Assembly: GCA_964644675.1 (NCBI GenBank) | Contig: CAZXWK010000015.1 | Span: 1 to 46,277, forward strand | Length of the DNA: 46,277 bases | Origin: CAZXWK01 sp964644675 | GTDB taxonomy: Bacteria > Actinomycetota > Coriobacteriia > Anaerosomatales > JAAXUF01 | Direction: 5' to 3' | Part shown: piece after piece, positions 39,923 to 46,277 of the stretch | Layout: each line of letters starts with the position of its first letter | Numbering within the stretch: the first letter of the stretch is position 1 | The notes under the pieces: model-generated | Told to the model about the DNA's origin: nothing | The model's database searches: none | Seen by the model: the letters and a program-made list of their open reading frames with translations, nothing else | Made by a program: the position numbers and the translations under genes

Positions 39923-40150
39923 ATGACACCGATACACCGCAGGTTCCATACCATCCCGGCCGCGGTCGCCTTGGTCGCGGCGCTCGCGGCGTCCGGCTGC
40001 GTGGGCGCGCCGCCGGCGCTGCTCAAGGCCGAGCTCGACGCCGGCAAGCTGCCCAAGAAGCACCCCAAGCTCACCGCCGAGCAGACCCAGGCCGGCTGTC
40101 GCTCGTGCCACAAGGAGCAGCCGCCCATCAAGCAGCCCGCGAAGCCCTGA
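39923..40150 (+). CDS. Tiny lipoprotein with one CxxCH heme-binding motif
   Basis: The product is 75 aa from ATG 39923 with CGGGGGAG upstream. The N-terminus has basic residues, a hydrophobic stretch and the lipobox AASG-C26, so the mature lipoprotein would be only about 50 residues. It contains CRSCH (Cys59, Cys62, His63), the c-type heme attachment motif. Most of the rest is Lys/Pro-rich. A single-heme peptide this small would be unusual; a zinc or iron-binding role is an alternative. No cytochrome maturation genes are nearby. It looks like a genuine gene because ribosome site, signal sequence and motif coincide. Confidence 0.7.
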   Translation: MTPIHRRFHTIPAAVALVAALAASGCVGAPPALLKAELDAGKLPKKHPKLTAEQTQAGCRSCHKEQPPIKQPAKP

Positions 40151-40452
40151 CGCCCGGCCGGCCTCGCGCGCGCGGGTGCTGCTCGCTTGGACGCGACGGC
40201 CTCCGCTGCCGGCCAGCTTCCAGCAATCCCCTAAAGCCGAGACGCCCCGCCGCCGATACCTGAGATACCGGGGGCGCGAGGACACCTCGGCCAGTGGGAA
40301 GGACGAGCGGGAAGCGGACGCCCCTCCGCGGACAGCTCAAGCTTCCTGAAGACGAGCCCTGGCGTGAGAAGATCGCCGGGGCTCGTGCCTATCTGGGCAG
40401 GCCGGGCGGGCGCCCTGCGAGGCGCGGCGGAGATGCCGTCGCCCTCGCGCCC
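40151..40452. other. Convergent intergenic region of 302 bp with nested inverted repeats
   Basis: No coding gene is seen. GCCGAG (40236-40241) can pair with CTCGGC (40286-40291). CGCCCC (40243-40248) can pair with GGGGCG (40271-40276). Between them lies a direct repeat GATACC-TGA-GATACC (40255-40269). The bases CCTC (40285-40288) can alternatively pair with GAGG (40278-40281). The region lies between two converging genes and may hold terminators or a small structured RNA. Confidence 0.45.
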
Positions 40453-41790
40453 CTACGAAGTCTGGCCGGTGAACGTGAAGCGCGAGATGAGCAGGCCCGG
40501 CACGTAGCTCGCGCCCTCCTCGGTCCCCACGAACCGCCGCTCGCTCGAGACGCCGTCGCACCAGTAGAGCGCCTCGGTCGCGCTCTGGGTGAACCGAAGG
40601 TTCTTGAGCGGTCGCGTCAGCTTCCCGTCCTCGATGAGGAACGTCCCGTCTCGCGTCATGCCCGTGAGCAGCACGGTCATCGGGTCTTCGACGTTGACGT
40701 AGTGGAAGCGCGTCACGTAGACGCCGCGCTCAACCGAACCGATGAGCTCGTCGAGCGTCTGCTCGCCCGGATCCATCGCGATGTCGGTGGGCATGGGTCC
40801 CCACGGGTTCGGGGCGGGCAGCGCGTGGCCCGTGTCGTCCCAGCCGGTCTTGGCCGCCCAGTACGAGTCGGTGACCGGCTTGGTGATCACGCCGTACTCG
40901 ATCATGGGGACGCGCTTCTTGGGCTGCCCCTCGAAGTCGAACGTGAGCCCCATCGCCCAGTCGGCGAGCGCGTCGTCGACGATCGTGACGAGCTCGGTCC
41001 CGACGTCCTCGCCGGTGCGCCCGCTCATGAACGAGCGCCCCTCGTGGTAGGGCTTCGCCGAGAACCCCACCCACGCGAGGAAGTCCATGATGTCGGCGAC
41101 CGCTTCCGGAGCGAGCACGACGGGGTAGGTGCCGGGCTCGAGGTCGGTCGGGTTCGCCGAGCGGACCGCGAGCTCGGCGGCCTGGGCGCCGAGCGCTGCG
41201 GGGTCGAGCTTGGTCGCGTCGGCGTCGAGGAAGCTCGCCCAGCCGCTGCCGGTCTCGCCCATCGAGAGCACGGTGGCCTGCGCGCTGGTGAGCGCCTGGC
41301 CGACGTCGACGCCGAGCGAGTTGGCGACCGCGATGGTGTTCTGCGCGGTGCGGACCTTGCCCGCGGCCGTCAGGCCTCTGCTCGCGGACTCGGCGACGAT
41401 CGAGCCGACGGCGTCGGCCCGGGCCTCGGCATCGAACGCGCGCGTGGCCTCGACGGCGCGGTGCACGTCCACGACCGGGTTCGGGCCGGGAAGGCCTGGG
41501 AAGCTCGGGTCCTCGGGCGCGACGCTCGCGGCGCGAACGGCGGCGTCGCAGGCCGCCTGCAGCGAGGCGTCGTCGAGGCGGTTGGTGCTTGCGACGCCCA
41601 CGCGCTTGCCGAGGACCGCGCGCACGTTGACGAGCGCGTTGAGCTCGGCGACGTTCTGGTTGATGCGGTTGTTCGCGAAGCGGGTCAGCGCGCTCTTCTC
41701 GGCGGCGACGAGGACCTCGGCCTGGTCGGCGGCGGTCATCGCGACCACACGGCGGGCGAGCTCGCGGGCCTCCTGCGGTGTCATCGTCAT
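40453..41790 (-). CDS. tldE: TldE/PmbA-type metalloprotease subunit
   Basis: The product is 445 aa from ATG 41790, which overlaps the tldD stop (ATGA). A much longer open frame upstream is read-through opposite tldD. RVVAMTAADQAEV, SALTRFANNRINQN, LTSAQATVLSMGETGSGWAS, SPYHEGRSF-like AKPYHEGRSFMSG and VLLTGMTRDGTFLIEDGKLTRP mark the TldD/PmbA family. This subunit lacks the HExxxH zinc motif, as TldE does, and forms a heterodimer with TldD that degrades unfolded peptides. In some bacteria the pair processes ribosomally made peptides such as microcin B17. No precursor peptide is evident here. Confidence 0.93.
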   Translation of the reverse strand: MTMTPQEARELARRVVAMTAADQAEVLVAAEKSALTRFANNRINQNVAELNALVNVRAVLGKRVGVASTNRLDDASLQAACDAAVRAASVAPEDPSFPGLPGPNPVVDVHRAVEATRAFDAEARADAVGSIVAESASRGLTAAGKVRTAQNTIAVANSLGVDVGQALTSAQATVLSMGETGSGWASFLDADATKLDPAALGAQAAELAVRSANPTDLEPGTYPVVLAPEAVADIMDFLAWVGFSAKPYHEGRSFMSGRTGEDVGTELVTIVDDALADWAMGLTFDFEGQPKKRVPMIEYGVITKPVTDSYWAAKTGWDDTGHALPAPNPWGPMPTDIAMDPGEQTLDELIGSVERGVYVTRFHYVNVEDPMTVLLTGMTRDGTFLIEDGKLTRPLKNLRFTQSATEALYWCDGVSSERRFVGTEEGASYVPGLLISRFTFTGQTS

Positions 41791-43229
41791 CGTCCCACCC
41801 CCACGCGTACGCCGCGGAAGCGGGCGGGCGCGGCTCCGTGGGCGACGTGCGCGACCTGCATGGGCTCTCCCTTGCCGCAGTTGTTCAGGCCCCAGACCTG
41901 CCAGTGCGCCTCCGAGCAGATCGCGTCGCAGCTCGCCCAGAACGCGGGCGTGATGCCCGTGTAGTTGGGCTGGCGCACCATGCGGCCGAGCTTGCCGTCC
42001 TCGATCTCCCAGCCGATCTCGCACGCGAACTGGAAGTTGAGGCGCTTGTCGTCGATCGACCACGAGTTGTTCGTCTCGATGTAGAGACCGCCCTCGGTGT
42101 CGGCGAGCAGCTCGTCGAAGTCCCACGTGCCCGGCTCGAGCGACGTCGTCGTCATGCGGATGAGCGGGATACGGTTCCAGCCGTCGGCGCGCATGCAGCC
42201 GTTGCTCGCGCGACCGATCGAGGGTGCGGTCTCGCGCGAGCTCTGGAATCCGGCGAGCACGCCGTCGCGGATGAGGTGGTCGCGCTGGGCGGGCACGCCC
42301 TCGTCGTCCCAGCCGAAGCTGCCGAGCGATCCGGGCACGGTGGCGTCGGAGGTGACGTTGACGATCTCGGAGCCGTACCGCAGCGAGCCGAGGTCCTCGA
42401 GCTTGAGGAACGAGGTCCCGGCGAACGCGGCTTCCTCGCCCAGGACCCGGTCGAGCTCGGTGGGGTGGCCGACCGACTCGTGGACCTGCAGTGCCATCTG
42501 GCTCGCGTCGATGATCAGGTCGCGGGTGCCGGGCTCCACGTAGGGTGCTGTCAGCAGCGCGGCGGCCTGCTCGGCGACGCGCGGCGCGTTGCCCACGAGG
42601 TCGAGTCCGGTCACGTACTCCCAACCGCCCTGGCGCCAGCCGCCGCCGTGCGAGTTGGGGTAGCTGCGCGTCACGACCTCGCCGTCGGCGATCGCGTAGG
42701 CGACGATCCCGGCGCCGGACTCGACGACACGCTGCTCGGTGAAGGCGCCCTCGGTCGAGCCGAACCACGTGTCGCGGCGGAAGAACGACAGGAAGGCCTT
42801 GGTGACCGTGACCTCCGGCTGCGCTCGCATCGCTTCGTCCGCCGAGAGGAGCAGCGCGAGCTTCTCCTCGAGCGGCACGGCGAACGGGTCGACCTCGAGC
42901 GGACCGGTCCACGTGCCCACCGCGGGCTCGACGGGTGCGAGCTGCACGGGCGCCGTGGCGACGCGGGCGCTCGCGCGGGCGATCGCGACGGCCTCGCGCG
43001 CCGTGGCCAGCACGGACGCGTCGCTCAGGTCGCGCGTCGAGGCGAAGCCCCATGCGCCGTCGGCAAGCGCGCGGATGCCGATCCCGAGGCTGTCGGAGCG
43101 CTCGACCGCCTCGACGACGCCCGAGGCGACCTGCAGCTCTTCTTGGGTGGTGTCGACGATGCGCACGTCGGCGTAGTGCGCACCGGCCACCTGGGCGGCG
43201 TCGAGCGCCGCGGAAACGATGGCCCTCAC
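41787..43229 (-). CDS. tldD: TldD-type metalloprotease subunit
   Basis: The product is 480 aa from GTG 43229 with GAGAGG upstream. The catalytic zinc motif HESVGH is at residues 250-255 (His250, Glu251, His255). YADVRIVDTTQEEL, SYPNSHGGGWRQGGWE, CMRADGWNRIPLIRMT and NNCGKGEPMQVAHVAHGAAP are conserved in the family, the last including a Cys in CGKGEP. With TldE it forms a cytoplasmic protease acting on small unfolded substrates. It is transcribed first in a two-gene operon with 4-nt overlap. Confidence 0.95.
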   Translation of the reverse strand: MRAIVSAALDAAQVAGAHYADVRIVDTTQEELQVASGVVEAVERSDSLGIGIRALADGAWGFASTRDLSDASVLATAREAVAIARASARVATAPVQLAPVEPAVGTWTGPLEVDPFAVPLEEKLALLLSADEAMRAQPEVTVTKAFLSFFRRDTWFGSTEGAFTEQRVVESGAGIVAYAIADGEVVTRSYPNSHGGGWRQGGWEYVTGLDLVGNAPRVAEQAAALLTAPYVEPGTRDLIIDASQMALQVHESVGHPTELDRVLGEEAAFAGTSFLKLEDLGSLRYGSEIVNVTSDATVPGSLGSFGWDDEGVPAQRDHLIRDGVLAGFQSSRETAPSIGRASNGCMRADGWNRIPLIRMTTTSLEPGTWDFDELLADTEGGLYIETNNSWSIDDKRLNFQFACEIGWEIEDGKLGRMVRQPNYTGITPAFWASCDAICSEAHWQVWGLNNCGKGEPMQVAHVAHGAAPARFRGVRVGVGR

Positions 43230-43373
43230 GGAGTACCTCTCGGTTGATGGTGCGGGGTCGGTCGCAAACCATTCGATGGTCCCCCAGCGACCTTACGTCT
43301 ATCTTAACCGCTCGGCCCCGACGGCGGCGAACGCGGAGGGCTCGGCACCGTGGCCGGGTCAGGTCGAGGCACC

Positions 43374-43403
43374 AAACGAAAGGACCCCGCATCGGCGGGG
43401 CCC
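43374..43403 (-). terminator. Terminator after the NlpC/P60 gene
   Basis: On the minus strand GGGCCCCGC and GCGGGGTCC (plus coordinates 43395-43403 and 43382-43390) form a 9-bp stem with one G-U pair and a four-base loop. TTTCGTTT follows. It lies about 30 bp past the stop at 43434, consistent with intrinsic termination. Confidence 0.7.
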
Positions 43404-43433
43404 CTGATCGGTCCTGTTGTGAGGCGAACGTCG

Positions 43434-44681
43434 CTAGTTGAGCGCGTCAGCCGTACTCGACACGCCGCCGTCCGGCGGGCCGACTCGGTAAACCCACGGA
43501 TAGCGGCGGGCACCGGCGTAGTCGCTGCGGTCCGCGAGCTTGCTGATCTTGACGAAGTCACCGGTGCGCGGGGCGTGGATGAAGTAGCCGCCGCCGATGT
43601 ACATGCCGACGTGGTGGATCGGGTTGCCGAAGAACACGACGTCGCCGGGCTGCAGGTCGGCCGGAGCGACCTTCTCGCCGAGCAGGAACTGCGCGCCCGA
43701 GTAGTGCGGCAGGTTCACGCCGTGCTGCCGGTAGACGTAAAGGATCAGTCCGGAGCAGTCGAAGCCGCTGGGCTTCTCGCCGCCCCAGAGGTAGGGGACG
43801 CCGTGGTAGGCGAGCGCGGTCTCGACCGGCGAGCCCGGCTGCACGATGATGCCCGCCTTGTTTGCGCCCGACAGGACCTCGGCGAGCAGCGCCGACTCTT
43901 CGGTCTGGCGGCGGCCGGCTTCCTTGTCGAGCAACGTGAGCAGGTCGCTCTGCGCTGCGGTCAGCATCTGCTGGCGCTCCTGGATGCGGAGCGTGACCTC
44001 GATGCGACGGGCACGCATCTCGAACTCGAGTGCCTCGGCCTGGGTCTTGGTGTTCTTCAAGTCGACGACCTGCTGCTCGAGCTGGTCCTTCTGTGCCTTC
44101 AGCGACTCGGCGACGTCCGCGTCGGCGAGGCCGATCGTGTTGAGGAACTTCACGCGGGCGACGAAGTCAGAGACCGACTTGGAGTCGAGCAGGATCTCGA
44201 AGGCGCCGAAGGAGCCGTCCTTGTACATCGAGCTCGCGCGCGTGCCGAGGATCGCCGACTGCACCTGATAGGCCTCGCGGGCCTTGGTCAGGTCGCTCTC
44301 GGCGACGGTGACCTTGTTCTGCATCTCGGCCAGGCGGTCCGACGCGGCGTTGTACTGCTGCGACGCGATCTCAAGTTCCTTGTCGAGCGCGTCGAGCTGC
44401 GCGTTGAACGCGTCGAGGCGGGCCTGCTTCTCTGCCAGCTGCTTGCGGAACTCCTCGGTCTGCTGGTTGAGGGGCGTCTCGATCGCCGAGCCGGTGTCTG
44501 CCGGCTTGCGCTTGGTGGTCGTGGGGGCGGTGGTCTTGGGAGCGGTGACCGTGGTGGTGGTCTCCGGGGTGGGCGTCGAGGTGGTGTCGGCGAAGGCCGG
44601 GACCGCCGAGGACGCCAGCATGGCCGTCGCGCAGGCGACCGCCATGGTGCGGGAGAGCGTATGAACGAAGCGCTTGCTCAG
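43434..44681 (-). CDS. Secreted NlpC/P60 peptidase with PcsB/CwlO-like coiled coil (probable CTG start)
   Basis: The only in-frame codon with a ribosome site is CTG 44681, seven bases after GAGGGAG. It gives a 415-aa product with a complete signal peptide (SKRFVHTLSRTMAVACATAMLASSAVPAFA-type n-, h- and c-regions). ATG 44645 would cut off the basic n-region and has no ribosome site. A Thr/Pro linker leads to a coiled coil at about 70-260, with MYKDGSFGAFEILLDSKS near 150. The C-terminal NlpC/P60 domain has GFDCSG (catalytic Cys309), HHVGMYIGGGYFIHA and a further His. It likely cleaves D-Glu-diamino acid bonds in peptidoglycan. The architecture matches RipA- and CwlO-type division hydrolases. 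Confidence 0.92.
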   Translation of the reverse strand: MSKRFVHTLSRTMAVACATAMLASSAVPAFADTTSTPTPETTTTVTAPKTTAPTTTKRKPADTGSAIETPLNQQTEEFRKQLAEKQARLDAFNAQLDALDKELEIASQQYNAASDRLAEMQNKVTVAESDLTKAREAYQVQSAILGTRASSMYKDGSFGAFEILLDSKSVSDFVARVKFLNTIGLADADVAESLKAQKDQLEQQVVDLKNTKTQAEALEFEMRARRIEVTLRIQERQQMLTAAQSDLLTLLDKEAGRRQTEESALLAEVLSGANKAGIIVQPGSPVETALAYHGVPYLWGGEKPSGFDCSGLILYVYRQHGVNLPHYSGAQFLLGEKVAPADLQPGDVVFFGNPIHHVGMYIGGGYFIHAPRTGDFVKISKLADRSDYAGARRYPWVYRVGPPDGGVSSTADALN

Positions 44682-44835
44682 GGTCGAACTCCCTCTCTAT
44701 CGCCATGCGTCGGGCGCACAACACCGCGCGAACCCCGACGACAGGCGAGTCCAATCAAGACCTTACCACCAAACCGCTGGTCATGCACCGTGTTCGGCCG
44801 AATACACCAAGTCTTCACAAGGTGCCTTTCGGCGT

Positions 44836-44864
44836 TCTGACCGGAGTCTGACCGGCGTCTGTCC
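44836..44864. repeat. 11-bp direct repeats upstream of the NlpC/P60 gene
   Basis: TCTGACCGGAG (44836-44846), TCTGACCGGCG (44847-44857) and the partial TCTGTCC (44858-44864) are in tandem. An 11-bp period, about one helical turn, is typical of operators for OmpR/PhoB-family regulators. They lie about 155-185 bp upstream of the start. Confidence 0.6.
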
Positions 44865-44994
44865 ACAAAGAGCAAGCCCGATGCCGAGAATCCGAGCGGG
44901 CCCTCACTTCTCTGTATCGGCACGTGCTCGGCGGATGTGAGGCGCGACGGCTTCTCGCGCGACGAACGGTCGGGTGCCCGCCGGCGAGCTCGCG

Positions 44995-45028
44995 AAAAGC
45001 GAGAACCCCGCAGGTCGCGGGGTTCTCG
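44995..45028 (-). terminator. Terminator after terC
   Basis: CGAGAACCCCG and CGGGGTTCTCG (plus coordinates 45018-45028 and 45000-45010) form an 11-bp stem with a seven-base loop. The T tract is TTTT at 44998-44995 on the minus strand. It lies 26 bp past the terC stop and is a canonical intrinsic terminator. Confidence 0.82.
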
Positions 45029-45054
45029 GCAGGTGATGGGGATGCGGGCCGTGG

Positions 45055-45804
45055 CTAGACGCCGGTCGGGCCCTCGAGCTGCTTCTGGCGCTGCAGGTTG
45101 GCCTGACGGCGGAAGTTCAGCGCCTCGACACCGAGCGAGAAGATGATCGCGAAGTAGACGTAACTGCGGTTGAGTTCCTCGCCGAAACCGTCGGCGATGA
45201 GCAGCACGCCCACCAGGACCAGGAACGAGAGCGCGAGCATCTTGAGCGAAGGGTGCTCGTGGATGAAGTTGGAGAGCGGGTCGGCGAAGAACATCATGAC
45301 CAGGATCGCGATGGTCATCGCGATGATGATGAGCCCGATCTGCTGCGTCAGGCCGACGGCCGTGAGCACGGAGTCGATGGCGAAGATCATGTCGACGACG
45401 ACGATCTGGGCGATGATGCCCGCCATCGAGCCGGGCGTGACCTTGGGGGCGGCCTCGGGCTCTTCCTCCTTGAGCTCGGTGGTCTTGTAGATCTCGGTGA
45501 CCGCCTTGTAGACGAGGAAGACGCCCCCGCCGAGCAGGATGCAGTCCTGCGCGCTGAACCCGTGACCGGCGATCACGAAGAGCTCGGTGTCGAGCTTGAG
45601 CAGGTACGAGATGCCGAGCACCATGAGGATGCGGCCGAGCAGAGCGAGGGAGAGGCCGAGCTTGCGCGCGAACGGCTGCTTCTCCTTGGGGAGGTTCGCC
45701 GTGACGATGGCCAGGAAGATGATGTTGTCGACGCCCAGGACGATCTCGAGGACCGTCAGTGTGAACAGTGCGACGAGACTCTGGATGGTCAGCAGATCGG
45801 CCAC
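45055..45804 (-). CDS. TerC-family integral membrane protein
   Basis: The product is 249 aa from GTG 45804 with GAGGGGAG six to seven bases upstream; an open extension to 46023 overlaps the divergent gene and is rejected. Seven or so hydrophobic segments are seen. The two conserved acidic motifs of TerC are LEIVLGVDNIIFLAIV near residue 20 and VVDMIFAIDSVLTAVGLT near 135. TerC-family proteins export or handle metals, with manganese efflux and metalation of exported proteins shown for some members. The specific ion here cannot be told. A charged loop (LKEEEPEAAPKV) separates the two halves. Confidence 0.92.
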   Translation of the reverse strand: MADLLTIQSLVALFTLTVLEIVLGVDNIIFLAIVTANLPKEKQPFARKLGLSLALLGRILMVLGISYLLKLDTELFVIAGHGFSAQDCILLGGGVFLVYKAVTEIYKTTELKEEEPEAAPKVTPGSMAGIIAQIVVVDMIFAIDSVLTAVGLTQQIGLIIIAMTIAILVMMFFADPLSNFIHEHPSLKMLALSFLVLVGVLLIADGFGEELNRSYVYFAIIFSLGVEALNFRRQANLQRQKQLEGPTGV

Positions 45805-45958
45805 GATCGGGCTCCCCTCGGTGCGCGACGATAGCGACGCGTCGGTGGTGGTCGTGGTGATTGTAGTGGGACACCGCCGCGCGCGCGAGTACCGGGATCG
45901 GCTATCAGGTACAGTCTCGGGAACGGTCGGCTGACGGAGCACGGGAGGTGGACGGCGG

Positions 45959-46277
45959 GTGGCAGACGCGGGGCTCGTCGCGCGCATCGCCGTGCTCGCG
46001 CTCGCCGGCTGGGTCGTCTTCATCTGGGTGTGCGGCGCCGTCTACATCGCCGTGAGCTACCCGTTCGCGATGCGGTGGCTCCCTGAGCGCTCCGTGGGCG
46101 CGACGATCGCGGCGGTGCTGCGCGAATGCTGGGTGGTCGCGTGGACGCAGCCGATGCTGCCGGTCTTCCAGCTGTTCGCCGAGCGCATGGGCAGCGGCGG
46201 GGGAACGGTGCCGGTGGTGCTCGTGCACGGCTACTTCCAGAACCGCGTGGACTTCCTCTACCTGGCGCGCCGGCTGC
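45959..46277 (+). CDS. Alpha/beta-hydrolase (lipase-like), 5' part only
   Basis: The frame is open from GTG 45959 to the end of the window, giving the first 106 residues. GGAGG lies 10 bases upstream. Residues about 7-35 are a transmembrane or signal-anchor segment (VLALAGWVVFIWVCGAVYIAV). Near residue 89 PVVLVHGYFQNRVDF is the oxyanion-hole region of alpha/beta-hydrolases such as triacylglycerol lipases and PGAP1-like proteins. The catalytic nucleophile lies beyond the window end. It is divergent from terC. Function as an esterase or lipase is likely but not provable from this part. Confidence 0.72.
   Translation, partial: MADAGLVARIAVLALAGWVVFIWVCGAVYIAVSYPFAMRWLPERSVGATIAAVLRECWVVAWTQPMLPVFQLFAERMGSGGGTVPVVLVHGYFQNRVDFLYLARRL

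Noticed and set aside
40261..40276. CTGAGA string resembling the TPP riboswitch core
   Set aside because: The other conserved TPP segments are absent, and no thiamine gene follows.
40453..43392. A 979-codon minus-strand frame through the tldD region
   Set aside because: It is the tldE frame read backwards past its real start at 41790. TldD (41787-43229) occupies the other frame with a complete set of family motifs.
1..46277. CRISPR arrays, insertion sequences, prophage or integrase genes
   Set aside because: No regularly spaced repeats, transposase-like frames or terminal inverted repeats were seen, and base composition appears even throughout.

Overview
The window looks like a chromosomal segment of a high-GC anaerobic bacterium. 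My best guess is a deep-branching actinobacterium of the Coriobacteriia/OPB41 type. This is inferred from very GC-rich codon use with many GTG and TTG starts, combined with genes usually thought of as Firmicutes-like (Veg, SpoVG, AbrB, a YabE-type 3D-domain protein, DUF951, UPF0210/UPF0237) and an NfnAB-type transhydrogenase. There is no rRNA, CRISPR array, transposase or phage gene. The only RNA gene seen is a tRNA-Gln(TTG).

Layout. (i) 1-7830: the end of a SHOCT-domain gene, a DUF1269 protein, a ClC-type chloride channel/transporter, a large multi-GAF PP2C/SpoIIE-type phosphatase, the adaptive alkylation-response protein Ada, and a secreted coiled-coil protein with a lysozyme-like C-terminus. 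(ii) 7849-11240, minus strand: a HEAT-repeat protein overlapping a degenerate HD-GYP protein; the two seem to share an N-terminal domain. (iii) 11458-16786: an IrrE-like protein lacking the catalytic Glu, a ROK kinase, a DUF362 ferredoxin-type protein and two paralogous membrane proteins. The second contains a 100-N assembly gap that is probably artefactual. (iv) 16779-29751: a housekeeping block, rsmI - abrB (divergent) - metG - tatD - flavoprotein - yabE-like - rsmA - veg - ispE - nucleotidyltransferase - spoVG - tRNA-Gln - glmU - prs - rplY/ctc - pth. Its order and orientation closely follow the origin-proximal block of Bacillus subtilis (yabC-abrB-metS-yabD-yabE-ksgA-veg-ispE-spoVG-glmU-prs-ctc-spoVC). 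(v) 29896-46277: an M23 hydrolase, NfnAB, a LytTR response regulator overlapping a DUF916-like surface protein with a small secreted partner gene convergent to it, UPF0210 plus an ACT regulator, DUF951, an M23-like membrane protein, a tiny CxxCH lipoprotein, TldD/TldE, an NlpC/P60 hydrolase, TerC and the start of a lipase-like gene.

How the genes relate. Three secreted proteins (6586, 29896 and 43434) share a PcsB/CwlO-like coiled-coil front end but carry three different C-terminal domains, which suggests a set of wall hydrolases under common control. The housekeeping block covers translation (MetG, RsmI, RsmA, RplY, Pth, tRNA-Gln), precursors (IspE, GlmU, Prs) and global RNA- or DNA-binding regulators (SpoVG, AbrB, Veg). 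Many neighbours overlap by 4 nt (GTGA or ATGA), suggesting translational coupling. The best candidates for something undescribed are the LytTR/DUF916-like/small secreted protein module at 33.6-36.1 kb and the HEAT/degenerate HD-GYP pair at 7.8-11.2 kb.
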